A DNA stretch of 64,000 nt from Zobellella endophytica. GTDB taxonomy: Bacteria; Pseudomonadota; Gammaproteobacteria; Enterobacterales; Aeromonadaceae. The position numbers and the translations under genes were made by a program. The notes beneath the pieces were generated by a model. It saw nothing but the letters and a program-made list of their open reading frames with translations, had not been told where the DNA came from and searched no databases. Positions within the stretch are counted from its first letter, which is position 1. Each line of letters starts with the position of its first letter. This document shows, one piece after another, positions 17,787 to 27,201 of this stretch. Where the stretch lies: positions 124,001-188,000 of the forward strand of contig NZ_PXYG01000007.1 of assembly GCF_003012775.1 (NCBI RefSeq), read 5' to 3'.

Positions 17787-18830
17787 CTACTCGGGCGGGG
17801 TGTCCGAGACGGTGCGAAAGCCGATATGGGAGCTGCCCAGATACAGCAGCTGGGGCTGACGGGCCGAGGGCCGGTAGCGCAGGCAGTAGTCGGGGGAACA
17901 CAGGTGCGAGCCGCCCTTGATCACCTTCACCGGCATGCCCGGATCCCGGGGATCCAGGCTGCTGTCCGGCCCCTGCGGGTTGTGTCCCGGCTCCGGCTCG
18001 TGACCGGGCCGGTACCAGGTGCGGGTCAGCTCCCAGACGTTGCCGCCCATGTCGAACAGCTCGTAGCCGTTGCCCGGGTAGCAGCCCACCGGAGAGGTGC
18101 CGCGGTAGCCGTCCGCCCCCAGATCCCGGAGCGGAAAGGTCCCCTGCCAGGTGTTGGCCACCGCCGCCACCTCCGCCGCCACCTCCGGCGGCGGCGCTCC
18201 CCAGGCGAAGTCCGCGTCCTCCAGCCCGCCACGGGCCGCATATTCCAGCTGGGCCTCGGTCGGCAGCGTCCGTCCGGCCCATTCCGCATAGGCTTTGGCG
18301 TCCTCGTAGGTGACATGCACCACCGGGTGGTGCATCCGTTCCCCGATATCGCTGCCCGGCCCTTCCGGCTGGCGCCAGTGGGCCCCGGGCACGAAGCGCC
18401 AGCCGGGATCCGCCGGATCCCGGCCGAACACCAGGGAGCCGGGCCGGGCCGCCGCCGGTGGCAGTCCCTCCAGCGCCTCCGCCGGCAGGCCTCGCTCGGC
18501 CCGGGTCAGGTAGCCGGTGGCCGCCACGAAGGCGGCGAACTGGGCATTGGTCACCGGATGGCGATCGATCCAGAAGCCGTCGACACTGGCCCGCCGGGCC
18601 GGCCGCTCTTCCGGATACCAGCGATCCGAGCCCAGGGTGAAACCGCTTCCCTCCAGCCGGATCATGCCCTGGCGGGCTTCCCCCTGGCGCGCCGGTGGCA
18701 GCCCGGAATAGTCCTCGCACAGCAGCGCCGGCAGCGGCGCCTGGCGAGCCTGGCCGAGGGCGAACAGGCTGCCGCCGGCGAGCAGGCCGACAAGGCCCAG
18801 GGCCAGCCACCGCCCGTCGCCCCTCCTCAT
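17787..18830 (-). CDS. Formylglycine-generating enzyme (SUMF1/FGE family) with N-terminal export signal
   Basis: 347-residue FGE-sulfatase domain protein. FGE oxidises the cysteine of a C-x-P-x-R sequence in sulfatases to formylglycine, the catalytic residue. The catalytic cysteine pair C311 and C316 (GGSHLCSPDYC) has the five-residue spacing of human FGE. GNVWELTRTWY and HPVVHVTYEDAKAYAEWAGR are family hallmarks. Residues about 8-28 are hydrophobic, indicating a signal peptide or membrane anchor, unusual for a bacterial FGE. It overlaps the arylsulfatase gene by 4 bp, so the sulfatase is its likely client. Last gene of a transporter-porin-sulfatase transcript. Confidence 0.88.
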   Translation of the reverse strand: MRRGDGRWLALGLVGLLAGGSLFALGQARQAPLPALLCEDYSGLPPARQGEARQGMIRLEGSGFTLGSDRWYPEERPARRASVDGFWIDRHPVTNAQFAAFVAATGYLTRAERGLPAEALEGLPPAAARPGSLVFGRDPADPGWRFVPGAHWRQPEGPGSDIGERMHHPVVHVTYEDAKAYAEWAGRTLPTEAQLEYAARGGLEDADFAWGAPPPEVAAEVAAVANTWQGTFPLRDLGADGYRGTSPVGCYPGNGYELFDMGGNVWELTRTWYRPGHEPEPGHNPQGPDSSLDPRDPGMPVKVIKGGSHLCSPDYCLRYRPSARQPQLLYLGSSHIGFRTVSDTPPE

Positions 18831-20515
18831 TGGGCCGCCATCCGCTGTCCGGGCGCCTCCCGCACCGGGGTCGCCGGTGTCAGATCCGCATTCAGGGCGA
18901 TATTGTTGAGCTGGGCGTAGTGGCGCCAGTCCGCCAGCATGGTCTTCACCAGCTCCTGCCGCTCGGTCGCCAGATCATGTCGTTCCCCGGGATCCGCCGC
19001 CAGATCGAACAGCCGCCACCCTGCGCCGAGTTGCCGCGGGGCATGGACCAGTTTCATGCTGCCGCGACGGATGGCGGCGCTGCCGTCCACCTCCCAGCCG
19101 AGGCCGGCGCTCGCCGGCGATGCCGGGCGGGTGGCGTCGCTCAGGTGGGCCAGCAGGGAGCTGCCCTGCACCGGCAGGGTCGGCCGGCCCCGGTATTCGA
19201 TGCCCGGGAGCGCCACCCCGGCCAGCTCCAGCAGGGTGGGCATGATGTCCCTCATGCTGGCCAGCTCGCGGCTGATCCCGGCCTCGACGCGGGCCGGGAA
19301 ATGGGCCACCAGGGGCACCCGGATGCCGCCCTCGAGGATGCCCTGCTTGAAACCGCGGAACGGCTGGGCGCTGACCTGGGCCCAGGCCTTGCCGTAGGCG
19401 ATAAAGGAGTTGGCTCGCCCCAGGTTGTCCAGGCTGTTGTCGAAGTGCCGGTTCACCCAGTCCTGGATCGGCTGTTCCCGGTCCACCGACTCGGGGCCGT
19501 TGTCCGAGGTGAACAGGATCAGGGTGTTGTCGTAGGCACCCGTGGCCTTCAGGTGGTCGAGCAGGCGGCCTATCTCCCGGTCCATCGCCTCCACCATGGC
19601 GGCGTAGGCTTCCATCTTGCGGGCCGAGCGCTGCTGTTGCTCCCGGCTCAGGCTCTCCCAGGCGGGCACGCCCTCCAGCCAGGCCCGCTCCGGGTAGTCC
19701 TCGCCCAGCAGCCCCAATGCCTTGAGCCGGGCCAGACGCCGGTCGGCCACCGCCTGGTAGCCATCGTCATAATGGCCGCGATACTTCTGCAGCAGGGCAT
19801 CCGGCGCCTGCAGCGGCCAATGGGGGGCGGTATAGGCGGCGAAGGCGAAGAAGGGCCGGCCCGCCTGCCCGGCGGCATCGATGCCCTCGATCAGCCGGTC
19901 GGTGAAGAAGGTGGTGGAATAAAAGTCGTCCGGCAGCGCCAGCGGCTCGCCGTTGTGCAGGAAGGTGGAGGAATAGTTGGCCATCAGCCCCATCTCCGCC
20001 TGCTTGAAGTGGGCCGAGCCGCCCTCCAGCACCACGTGGGACTGCGCGAAGCCGAGCCGCTCGGGCCCTTGCTCCGGCGCCATGCCCAGGTGCCACTTGC
20101 CGGCGATCAGGGTGTGGTAACCACCATCCCGCAACAGCTCGGCGACGGTCACCGCATCGCCGCGCAGCTCGCCTTCGTAGCCCGGGCGAATGCGCTCGGC
20201 GGGCACCTCGGGATAGAGGCGCTTGCGCACCTCCGCCATCATCCCCAGCCCCGACAGGTGCTGATCATTGCCGGTCATCAGCATGGCCCGGGTCGGCGAG
20301 CAGCTGGGGGCGCTGTGGAAGTCGAGCAGCAGCCGGCCGTCCCGCACCAGGCCGTCGATATGGGGGGTGTCTATCTCGCCCCCCAGGGCGCCGATATCCG
20401 AATAGCCCATGTCGTCGGCCATCAGCAGCAGTATGTTGGGCCGGCTCTCCGCCGCCATGGCCAGCGGGGCCAGCAGTCCCAGGCCGAGGGCCAGTATGGG
20501 GTTGCGTATCATCAT
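18827..20515 (-). CDS. Exported arylsulfatase
   Basis: 562-residue type I sulfatase with a Sec signal (residues 1-22, cleavage after AMA). It hydrolyses a sulfate ester in the periplasm. The formylglycine site is C72-S-P-T-R76. Metal ligands appear in ADDMGYSD (about 33-40) and FTSDNGPES (about 340). Histidines occur in GKWHLG (about 140) and PHWPLQAP. Length and order fit the arylsulfatase A/B branch. It lies 12 bp after a DcaP-like porin and overlaps the FGE gene, downstream of an MhpR-type operator, which points to a sulfated aromatic acid as substrate. That substrate is inference. Confidence 0.9.
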   Translation of the reverse strand: MMIRNPILALGLGLLAPLAMAAESRPNILLLMADDMGYSDIGALGGEIDTPHIDGLVRDGRLLLDFHSAPSCSPTRAMLMTGNDQHLSGLGMMAEVRKRLYPEVPAERIRPGYEGELRGDAVTVAELLRDGGYHTLIAGKWHLGMAPEQGPERLGFAQSHVVLEGGSAHFKQAEMGLMANYSSTFLHNGEPLALPDDFYSTTFFTDRLIEGIDAAGQAGRPFFAFAAYTAPHWPLQAPDALLQKYRGHYDDGYQAVADRRLARLKALGLLGEDYPERAWLEGVPAWESLSREQQQRSARKMEAYAAMVEAMDREIGRLLDHLKATGAYDNTLILFTSDNGPESVDREQPIQDWVNRHFDNSLDNLGRANSFIAYGKAWAQVSAQPFRGFKQGILEGGIRVPLVAHFPARVEAGISRELASMRDIMPTLLELAGVALPGIEYRGRPTLPVQGSSLLAHLSDATRPASPASAGLGWEVDGSAAIRRGSMKLVHAPRQLGAGWRLFDLAADPGERHDLATERQELVKTMLADWRHYAQLNNIALNADLTPATPVREAPGQRMAAQ

Positions 20516-20527
20516 GAATTCTCCTCC

Positions 20528-21655
20528 TCAGAACTTGTACATCACCATGCCCTGCAGGCGCACGGTGTCCCCTTCCCGGCCGTCCTGTACCTGGCGGCGG
20601 TGGTAGCTGGTCTCGATGCCGTAGCTGACGCCGGCGAGCGGCGACCAGATGTAGTTGAGGTGCCAGGCCTCGAACTGCTGGTTGGCGGCACCGGTCAGGG
20701 CACCGGCGGCCACCGCCTCGTCCAGCTCGGCCCGGGCCACCCCGTAGCCCAGGGTGATGTCGCCCGGGCCCGCCGCCAGGCTGACCCCGGCGGTGGCGCC
20801 GCTGGCCTCGATGGGCTCCAACTCGCCGGTCAGGGGATCCACGTAGGCAGGCGCCGCCGGGCTGCCCTCCAGGTAGCCGCCGATGCCGTCGCCATGGGTC
20901 AGGGCGCCGCGCAGCACCAGTCCCGGTACCGGCCGGTAGGCCGCTTCCAGGTTCAGGCCCCAGCCAACGGCGCTCCGCTCTTCATCGCTGGCCGCCCGGT
21001 AATACGCCAGCTGGCGCAGCACCGCCGAGGCACCGAAGTCCAGGCTGCCCGCCTTGCCCTGGTAGCGCAGGGTCAAGTCGGGCAGCGGCTGCTTGGCGCT
21101 GTCGGGCGCGGCCACGCTCACCTTGCCGCCCAGGCTGCCCGGATCCTCCAGCGCCGCGGAAAAGCCGCCCCGGCTGTAGCGCAGCTGGGCCTGGCGGGCG
21201 GCGTTGCCCTGGCCGGGCTGGGGGGTGAAATCCACGGTCGGGTTCATGCCGAGAAAGCCGCCGAAGTTGGTCCAGGTCTGGCCGGCGGTGATGCCGTTCC
21301 ACTCGCCGTAGGCGTGGCGCAGGCGGAAGCTGCCGCCGCCGCTGCCGAAGAAATCCCCCTCCAGCACCGCCTTGACCTCGCCCCGTGAGGTGGCGGTCAG
21401 GCTGCTCACCCCCAGCCGGCTCTGGTAGCCGTGCAGGATGCTGTGGCCCTCGGGCCCCTTTTCGCCGTCCAGGCGGATGTCGCCGCGCTTGACGCTGTTG
21501 CCCAGGTTGGCGTCCAGATCGTGGATGATGTCGAGCTTGGCGTAGCCGTAGACGCTGGCCCTGGTATCGCCTATCTGCCACTCGAAGGCGGTGACGGAGC
21601 CGGACAGCGCCGTCCCCGCCAGGGCGGCGCAGAGGGTGATGGGTTTCATGTCCAT
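20528..21655 (-). CDS. DcaP-like outer-membrane porin
   Basis: 375-residue outer-membrane beta-barrel with a signal peptide (cleavage near SVTA/FEWQ), an early VYGYAKLDIIHDL strand and a C-terminal aromatic residue (MVMYKF). These fit the trimeric DcaP family, which admits dicarboxylates and aromatic acids. The ATG at 21655 follows AAGGAAG; an in-frame ATG two codons later is possible. It is 163 bp downstream of the MHS transporter gene and 12 bp upstream of the arylsulfatase gene, so it is likely the entry pore for the same substrate. Confidence 0.82.
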   Translation of the reverse strand: MDMKPITLCAALAGTALSGSVTAFEWQIGDTRASVYGYAKLDIIHDLDANLGNSVKRGDIRLDGEKGPEGHSILHGYQSRLGVSSLTATSRGEVKAVLEGDFFGSGGGSFRLRHAYGEWNGITAGQTWTNFGGFLGMNPTVDFTPQPGQGNAARQAQLRYSRGGFSAALEDPGSLGGKVSVAAPDSAKQPLPDLTLRYQGKAGSLDFGASAVLRQLAYYRAASDEERSAVGWGLNLEAAYRPVPGLVLRGALTHGDGIGGYLEGSPAAPAYVDPLTGELEPIEASGATAGVSLAAGPGDITLGYGVARAELDEAVAAGALTGAANQQFEAWHLNYIWSPLAGVSYGIETSYHRRQVQDGREGDTVRLQGMVMYKF

Positions 21656-21725
21656 ATCAGTGTTCTTCCTTTTATATGTTGTGGTTAAGCCCTGCCCGGG
21701 AAAAATCGGAGACAAGGCATTCCCG

Positions 21726-21747
21726 GGAGGCGGCATCCGCCGCCTCC
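21726..21747 (-). other. Hairpin between transporter and porin genes
   Basis: GGAGGCGG/CCGCCTCC arms with a six-base loop in the 163-bp gap. No T-run; it may attenuate or protect the mRNA rather than terminate fully. Confidence 0.4.
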
Positions 21748-21818
21748 GGTAAGCAATAAAGGGGGTGTCGACAGTCAGTCGGGCCGCACACCGGGCGGCT
21801 CTTGTGGTTATGCCGGCA

Positions 21819-23210
21819 TCAGGACAGGCTGCCCGGCACCTTGGCCAGGGGAGCCGGTTGCGGTACCCGGCCGGGCGCGGTTTCCCGCGACCAGTACACC
21901 CCGGCGGCGCTCACCAGGCACAGCCCGCAGAACAGCATGGAGATGTACTGGGTATTGGTGCCGCCGCCCCCGAGGCTGAGCAGGGTCTGGGCGATCAGCG
22001 GGGTAAAACCGGCGCCCAGCACGGCGGTGAGCTGATAGGTCAGCGACAGCCCGGTGTAGCGGGTGCGGGTGGTGAATTTCTCGCTGATAAAGGCGCCCAT
22101 GGGGCCGTACATCACCGCCTGGATCAAGGGGTTGCCGATGGTGAAGCCGAGCAGCAGCATCCAGGACGAGCCGTGACTGATCAGGGCGAACATGGGCCAG
22201 ACCATGATGCCGCCCACCAGGGCACCCACCAGCATCACCGGACGGCGACCGTAGCGATCCGACAGCGCCGCCATCAGCGGGATGGTGAAGATGTGCAGCA
22301 CGCTGGACAGGGTCAGCATCAACAGGGCGTCGCTGCGGCTGTGGCCGATGGACACCGCGTAGGTCAGGCCGAAAGTGGCCAGCATCGACTGCATAAACAG
22401 CGGCGCCAGGCCGGCCAGCACGCCGAGGGAGATATTGGAGGACGACTCCCGGAACAGCCGCACCAGGGGGATGCCGGTATGGGCCGACGCCTCCGGCTTG
22501 GCTTCTTCCGCCGCCCTGGCCGCCTCGAACTCGGGGGACTCGGTCACGCTGTAGCGCAGGTAGAGGCCGATGATCACCAGGATGGCGGACAGCAGGAAGG
22601 GGATACGCCAACCCCAGCTCATGAACTGATCCTCGGGCAGCAGCGAGAACAGCCCCAGTACCATGGTGGCCAGCACGGCGCCGGACGGGCCGCCGGACAC
22701 CGCTATGCTGGCGCCGAAGCCCTTGGACTTCTTGCTCGAGTGCTCCATCGCCAGCAGGGTAGCGCCGGCCCACTCGCCGCCCACCGCCAGGCCCTGGATC
22801 ACCCGCAGCACCACCAGGGTGATGGGTGCGGCCACGCCGATGGTCTCATAGGTGGGCAACAGGCCGATCACCACCGAGACCCCGCCCATTACCATCAGGG
22901 TGATGAACAACACCAGCTTGCGGCCGACCTTGTCGCCGAAGTGGCCGAACAGCAGGCCGCCCACCGGGCGGGCCACGTAGCCCGCCGCCAGGGTCAGGAA
23001 CGACAGCATCAGCCCCACGCCGGGCTCCAGCTCGCCGAAGAACAGGGTCGGGAACACCAGGCTGGCGGCGGCGGCGTACAACAGGAAATCGTAGAACTCC
23101 ACCGTCGAGCCCAGGTAGCTGGAAATGATGGCCCGGCGGCTGTCCTTGCGCTGCTGCCGGGGATCCTTGTCACCGTCACCGGGACGGCCTTGATGGGTTG
23201 AAATTGACAT
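21819..23210 (-). CDS. MFS transporter, metabolite:H+ symporter (MHS) family, probable phenylpropionate carrier
   Basis: 463-residue 12-helix inner-membrane symporter. MHS-type motifs include SSYLGSTVEFYDFLLYAAAA, GHFGDKVGRK in the helix 2-3 loop and VVLRVIQGLAVGGEWAGATL. Relatives carry shikimate, benzoate-like acids or osmolytes with protons. It occupies the place of mhpT after mhpE, but E. coli MhpT belongs to the AAHS branch, so this is a replacement. It has its own promoter with an MhpR-like operator, and a terminator lies after mhpE. It is the first gene of the transporter-porin-arylsulfatase-FGE unit. Its substrate could be a phenylpropanoid acid. Confidence 0.85.
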   Translation of the reverse strand: MSISTHQGRPGDGDKDPRQQRKDSRRAIISSYLGSTVEFYDFLLYAAAASLVFPTLFFGELEPGVGLMLSFLTLAAGYVARPVGGLLFGHFGDKVGRKLVLFITLMVMGGVSVVIGLLPTYETIGVAAPITLVVLRVIQGLAVGGEWAGATLLAMEHSSKKSKGFGASIAVSGGPSGAVLATMVLGLFSLLPEDQFMSWGWRIPFLLSAILVIIGLYLRYSVTESPEFEAARAAEEAKPEASAHTGIPLVRLFRESSSNISLGVLAGLAPLFMQSMLATFGLTYAVSIGHSRSDALLMLTLSSVLHIFTIPLMAALSDRYGRRPVMLVGALVGGIMVWPMFALISHGSSWMLLLGFTIGNPLIQAVMYGPMGAFISEKFTTRTRYTGLSLTYQLTAVLGAGFTPLIAQTLLSLGGGGTNTQYISMLFCGLCLVSAAGVYWSRETAPGRVPQPAPLAKVPGSLS

Positions 23211-23321
23211 TTAACTCTCTCCTCCTAGAGTTGGCCGGGCCAGCCGGCCGTGCTGTCCTGCTTGTCTCCGCTCAATGGAGACATTTAAAAAACAATTCAT
23301 TTACTTCGATGAAACACCCGC

Positions 23322-23350
23322 AGTGTAAAAACTGGACGGCAAGCTAACAA
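23322..23350 (-). promoter_or_regulatory. Promoter of the transporter-porin-sulfatase operon
   Basis: On the minus strand TTGTTA (-35), exactly 17 bp, TACACT (-10). Predicted start near 23315. The operator centre lies 53 bp upstream of the proximal edge of the -10, the same as at mhpA. Confidence 0.7.
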
Positions 23351-23366
23351 CGAAAAACAACCCTAA

Positions 23367-23383
23367 GGTGCATATAGTGCACA
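23367..23383. promoter_or_regulatory. MhpR-like operator upstream of the transporter gene
   Basis: GGTGCATATAGTGCACA. The E. coli MhpR site, as I recall it, is GGTGCACCTGGTGCACA; the arms differ at one position. Centre near -60 relative to the predicted transcription start, suited to activation. Confidence 0.75.
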
Positions 23384-23401
23384 CTGTTGATTTAAAAAAT
23401 T

Positions 23402-23454
23402 TTTTATAAAAAACCCGGACCTGCAGCTCCACTAAAGGAGCCGCAGGCCCGGGC
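23402..23454 (-). terminator. Rho-independent terminator after mhpE
   Basis: Long stem (CCCGG-CCTGC-GCTCC paired with GGAGC-GCAGG-CCGGG, two A/C mismatches), 28 bp after the mhpE stop, followed on the minus strand by a T-run. It separates mhpABCDFE from the transporter transcript. Confidence 0.88.
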
Positions 23455-23481
23455 CCGTTATCCGCCCGAAGCGCGGTCGGC

Positions 23482-24510
23482 TTATCCCTGGCGTGCCGCC
23501 AGCATGTCCAGGGCGACGTCCACTATCATGTCTTCCTGGCCGCCCACCATGCGTCGCTTGCCCAGCTCCAGCAGGATGTCCGCCGTCTTCAGGCCGTAGC
23601 GCTGCGCCGCCGTCTCCGCATGGCGCAAGAAGCTCGAGTAGACACCGGCATACCCCAGCGCCAGCGTTTCCCGATCCACCCGCACCGGCCGGTCCTGCAA
23701 CGGCCGCACCAGATCGTCCGCCGCGTCCATCAGGGTGGTGAGGTCGGTGCCGTGGTGCCAGCCCAGCCGCTCGGCGGCCGCGATAAACACCTCCAGCGGT
23801 GCGTTGCCGGCCCCCGCGCCCATCCCCGCCAGGCTGGCGTCGATGCGATCACAGCCCTCTTCCACCGCCACCATGCTGTTGGCCACTCCCAGGCTCAGGT
23901 TGTGGTGGGCATGGATGCCGGTTTCGGTTTCCGCCTTGAGCACCGCCTTCACCGCCCGGAAGCGGTCGCGCACGTCCTGCATGGTCATGGCCCCGCCCGA
24001 ATCGACGATGTAAATGCAGGTGGCGCCGTAGTCTTCCATCTTCTTCGCCTCCAGCGCCAGGTTGCCGGGGCTGGTCAGGTGGCTCATCATCAGGAAGCCG
24101 ACCGTGTCCATGCCCAGCTTGCGGGCGTGCTCGATATGCTGGCGCGACACGTCCGCCTCGGTGCAGTGGGTCGCCACCCGCACCACCCGGGCCCCGGCCC
24201 GATAGGCGTTATCCAGGTCGTGCACGGTGCCGATGCCCGGCAGCAACAGGGTGGCCACCCTGGCGTGCGTCACCTCGTCCGCCACCGCCTCAATCCACTC
24301 CAGGTCGGTGTGGGCGCCAAAGCCGTAGTTGAAGCTCGAACCCTGCAAACCGTCGCCGTGGGCCACCTCGATGCTGTCCACCCGCGCCGCGTCCAGCGCC
24401 CGGGCGATGGCCCGCACCTGATCCAGGGAATACTGGTGGCGCACCGCGTGGCTGCCGTCGCGCAGGGTGACATCGGAGATATAGAGTTTCTTGCCGTTGT
24501 TGATGCTCAT
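23482..24510 (-). CDS. mhpE: 4-hydroxy-2-oxovalerate aldolase
   Basis: 342-residue class II aldolase of the HMGL-like TIM-barrel fold. It splits 4-hydroxy-2-oxopentanoate into pyruvate and acetaldehyde, the acetaldehyde being channelled to Mhp[12 protein letters not shown] (D13, R17, D18, H21) and the metal histidines in [15 protein letters not shown] are present. A C-terminal helix region binds the dehydrogenase partner. Starts 13 bp after mhpF; last gene of the mhp operon. Confidence 0.95.
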   Translation of the reverse strand: MSINNGKKLYISDVTLRDGSHAVRHQYSLDQVRAIARALDAARVDSIEVAHGDGLQGSSFNYGFGAHTDLEWIEAVADEVTHARVATLLLPGIGTVHDLDNAYRAGARVVRVATHCTEADVSRQHIEHARKLGMDTVGFLMMSHLTSPGNLALEAKKMEDYGATCIYIVDSGGAMTMQDVRDRFRAVKAVLKAETETGIHAHHNLSLGVANSMVAVEEGCDRIDASLAGMGAGAGNAPLEVFIAAAERLGWHHGTDLTTLMDAADDLVRPLQDRPVRVDRETLALGYAGVYSSFLRHAETAAQRYGLKTADILLELGKRRMVGGQEDMIVDVALDMLAARQG

Positions 24511-24523
24511 CCGAAGTTCCTCC

Positions 24524-25459
24524 TCAGGCGTTGAGCTGGGACAGGGCCATCCGCTCGGCGGTGGCCAGGGCGGCGGAGGTCATGATATCCAGGTTGCCGG
24601 CGTAGGCCGGCAGGTAGTGGGCCGCCCCTTCCACCTCCAGGAACACCGCCGTCTTGAGCCCGCTGAAATCGCCCAGGCCGGGAATGTGCAGCGGCGCCTC
24701 GGCCGGGATGACCTCAAACTGCACCCGCTGCTTGAGCCGGTAGCCGGGCACATAGCCCTGCACCGCCGCCACCATTTCCTCGATGGAGGCTTCCACCACC
24801 GCCGGCTCGGCCGCTTCCGACAGCACATAGACGGTGTCGCGCATCATCAGCGGCGGCTCTGCCGGGTTGAGCACTATGATGGCCTTGCCCCTGGCCGCAC
24901 CACCGACTTCTTCGATGGCCCTGGAGGTGGTCTCGGTGAATTCGTCGATATTGGCGCGGGTGCCGGGACCGGCGGACTTGCTGCTGATGGACGCCACTAT
25001 CTCGGCGTAGTGCACCTTCGCCACCCGGGATACCGCCGCCACCACCGGTATGGTGGCCTGGCCGCCGCAGGTGACCATGTTGACGTTGCCCTCAGCCAGG
25101 CACTGCTCCAGGTTCACCACCGGCACGCAGTAGGGGCCGATGGCCGCGGGAGTCAGGTCGACCAGCTTGATGCCCGGCTTGTGCTTGCGCAGCAGGGCGT
25201 CGTTCTTGAGATGGGCACCGGCGGAGGTGGCGTCGAACACCACGTCGATGTCGGCGAACTCGGGCATCTTCACCAGGCCGTCCACCCCTTCATGGGTGGT
25301 GGCCACGCCCATGCGGGCGGCGCGGGCCAGGCCGTCGGAGGCCGGATCTATGCCGACCATGACCCCCATCTCCAGCTGTTGGCCCTGGCGCAAGATCTTG
25401 ATCATCAGGTCGGTGCCGATATTGCCCGAGCCGATGATGGCCGCTTTCAGTTTGTTCAT
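24524..25459 (-). CDS. mhpF: Acetaldehyde dehydrogenase (acylating)
   Basis: 311-residue NAD-dependent acylating acetaldehyde dehydrogenase that makes acetyl-CoA from the acetaldehyde released by MhpE. NAD loop GSGNIGTD is at residues 10-17. The catalytic C131 is in [12 protein letters not shown]. Lies 24 bp downstream of mhpD and forms a channelling complex with MhpE. Confidence 0.95.
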   Translation of the reverse strand: MNKLKAAIIGSGNIGTDLMIKILRQGQQLEMGVMVGIDPASDGLARAARMGVATTHEGVDGLVKMPEFADIDVVFDATSAGAHLKNDALLRKHKPGIKLVDLTPAAIGPYCVPVVNLEQCLAEGNVNMVTCGGQATIPVVAAVSRVAKVHYAEIVASISSKSAGPGTRANIDEFTETTSRAIEEVGGAARGKAIIVLNPAEPPLMMRDTVYVLSEAAEPAVVEASIEEMVAAVQGYVPGYRLKQRVQFEVIPAEAPLHIPGLGDFSGLKTAVFLEVEGAAHYLPAYAGNLDIMTSAALATAERMALSQLNA

Positions 25460-25483
25460 TTCCTTTTCCCCTCTGTAATGGGT

Positions 25484-26278
25484 TCAGTCCCGGCCGAAGT
25501 TCACGGCCACCTGGCCGATGCCGTCGATATGGGCTTCAAAGCGATCCCCCGCCGCCACCGGCGCCATGGGCCCCAGGGCCCCGGTCAGGATCAGGTCGCC
25601 GGCGCGCAGCGGCTCGCCCAGCCGGCTCATGGTGCGCGCCAGCCAGACCGCGGCGTTAAGCGGGTGGCCCAGGCATTCGGCACCGCTGCCGGCGGACACT
25701 TCCTCGCCGTTGCGGGTCATGCGCATGCTGGCGGCACGCAGATCCAGGCCGTCCGGCCGGCGGGCCGGGCCGCCCAGCACGAACAGGCCGCTGGAGGCGT
25801 TGTCCGCCACGGTGTCGACGAAGCGGATGTCCCAGTCGCGCACCCGGCTGCCGACGATCTCCAGCGCCGGCAGCACCCAGCCGGTGGCGGCCAGCAGCTC
25901 GGCGAAGGTGGTGTCGGCCGCCGGCAGATCCCGCTCCAGGATCAGGGCGATTTCCGCCTCTATCTTGGGTTGCAGCACCCGGCCAAAGGGCACCGTCTCG
26001 TTGTCGCCATAGCCCATGTCGGCGAACAGGGTGCCGAAATCGGGCTGGTCCACCCCCAGCTGCTGCTGCACCTTGGGGTTGGTCAGGCCGATCTTGCGGC
26101 CGACCCCCCGGCGCCCGCCGGCCACGCCCTGGGCCACGTTGATGCGCTGGATGGCGTAGGCCGCCTCGGCGTTATCCTCGCCTATCCGCTCGCGCAGCGG
26201 CGCCAGGGGCTGGCCCTCGGCCTCGGCCCGGCGCAGGGCGCCGGCCAGTTGTTCCAGAGTTTCTTGATTCGGGTTCAT
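25484..26278 (-). CDS. mhpD: 2-hydroxypent-2,4-dienoate hydratase
   Basis: 264-residue hydratase of the fumarylacetoacetase-like fold that adds water to 2-hydroxypenta-2,4-dienoate to give 4-hydroxy-2-oxopentanoate. [23 protein letters not shown] and [15 protein letters not shown] contain the acidic metal ligands typical of MhpD/XylJ. Length compares with 269 in E. coli. Twenty-one bp after mhpC. Confidence 0.94.
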   Translation of the reverse strand: MNPNQETLEQLAGALRRAEAEGQPLAPLRERIGEDNAEAAYAIQRINVAQGVAGGRRGVGRKIGLTNPKVQQQLGVDQPDFGTLFADMGYGDNETVPFGRVLQPKIEAEIALILERDLPAADTTFAELLAATGWVLPALEIVGSRVRDWDIRFVDTVADNASSGLFVLGGPARRPDGLDLRAASMRMTRNGEEVSAGSGAECLGHPLNAAVWLARTMSRLGEPLRAGDLILTGALGPMAPVAAGDRFEAHIDGIGQVAVNFGRD

Positions 26279-26299
26279 CGGTTTCCCTCTCTCGGGCGA

Positions 26300-27163
26300 T
26301 CAGTGGGTCAGGAAGTCCAGCACCATACGGTTGAACTTGTCGGCGTGTTCCCACTGAGCCCAGTGGCCGCAGCGGTTGAACAGGTGCAGCTCGGCGTTGG
26401 GCAGGCCAGCCACCAGGCGCAGGCCGGTGTCCATGGGCACGAAACGGTCCTGCCGGCCCCAGATCACCAGGGTCTCGGCGACAATTTCCCCAAGCCGTGG
26501 GCTGAAGTCCGGGAACTGTTTGGGGTTGGCCGCGATGCTCTTGACGAAGTTCTCCAGGTGGTCGCGACGCGCCAGCATGTTGTCGAGCCGGGCCTGGAAC
26601 AGCTCCTCGGTGAGATCCGAGGTGTCGTAGACGAAGATGTCCATCATCGCCTTGAGGTTGTCGATGGTCGGGGCGCGGTAGAGGCCCTGCAGACGCTTGA
26701 TGCCTTCGGTGGGCATGGGGGTGAACAGGCTGGCGCCGCCGGTGCCGCCGCCCATCAGTACCAGCTTGCCGAGGCGCTCCGGATAGCGCAGGGCGAAGGC
26801 CACGGCGCTGTGGCCGCCCATGGAGTTGCCGAGGATGTCCACCTTGTCGATGTCGAGGGCATCCAGCAGCCCCTTGAGTGCGCTGGCGTTGAGATCGGAG
26901 CGGGAGCCCTCACAGACGATGCTGTCGCTCTTGCTCCAGCCGGGGCAGTCCAGCAGTATCACCCGGAAGCCGGCCTCCACCAGGGGCGCGACGTTGCGGT
27001 TGAAGTTGGCCCAGCCGCTGGCGCCGGGGCCGGAGCCGTGCAGCATGACCACCACCCGGTCGCCCTGGCCGCAGTCGTTGTAGTGCAGTTGCAGGTCGAG
27101 ATCGCCTTCCCGGATGCGGACGAAACGGCTGGTGGCGGCTTCGGTAAGATATTGGCTTGTCAT
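26300..27163 (-). CDS. mhpC: 2-hydroxy-6-oxonona-2,4-diene-1,9-dioate hydrolase
   Basis: 287-residue alpha/beta hydrolase cleaving the ring-fission product to 2-hydroxypentadienoate plus succinate (or fumarate from the cinnamate branch). The triad is S114 (GNSMGG), D239 (WGRQDRF) and H267 (NRCGHWAQ). The oxyanion segment [10 protein letters not shown] is at 42-51. Length matches E. coli MhpC. Thirty-eight bp downstream of mhpB. Confidence 0.95.
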   Translation of the reverse strand: MTSQYLTEAATSRFVRIREGDLDLQLHYNDCGQGDRVVVMLHGSGPGASGWANFNRNVAPLVEAGFRVILLDCPGWSKSDSIVCEGSRSDLNASALKGLLDALDIDKVDILGNSMGGHSAVAFALRYPERLGKLVLMGGGTGGASLFTPMPTEGIKRLQGLYRAPTIDNLKAMMDIFVYDTSDLTEELFQARLDNMLARRDHLENFVKSIAANPKQFPDFSPRLGEIVAETLVIWGRQDRFVPMDTGLRLVAGLPNAELHLFNRCGHWAQWEHADKFNRMVLDFLTH

Positions 27164-27201
27164 AGTCTGGTTCCTGTGGTCGTTGAATTAAGAAAAACGG
27201 T

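Noticed and set aside
18695-21388. 897-codon plus-strand frame opposite the sulfatase and porin
   Set aside because: Antisense shadow; no ribosome site or domain.
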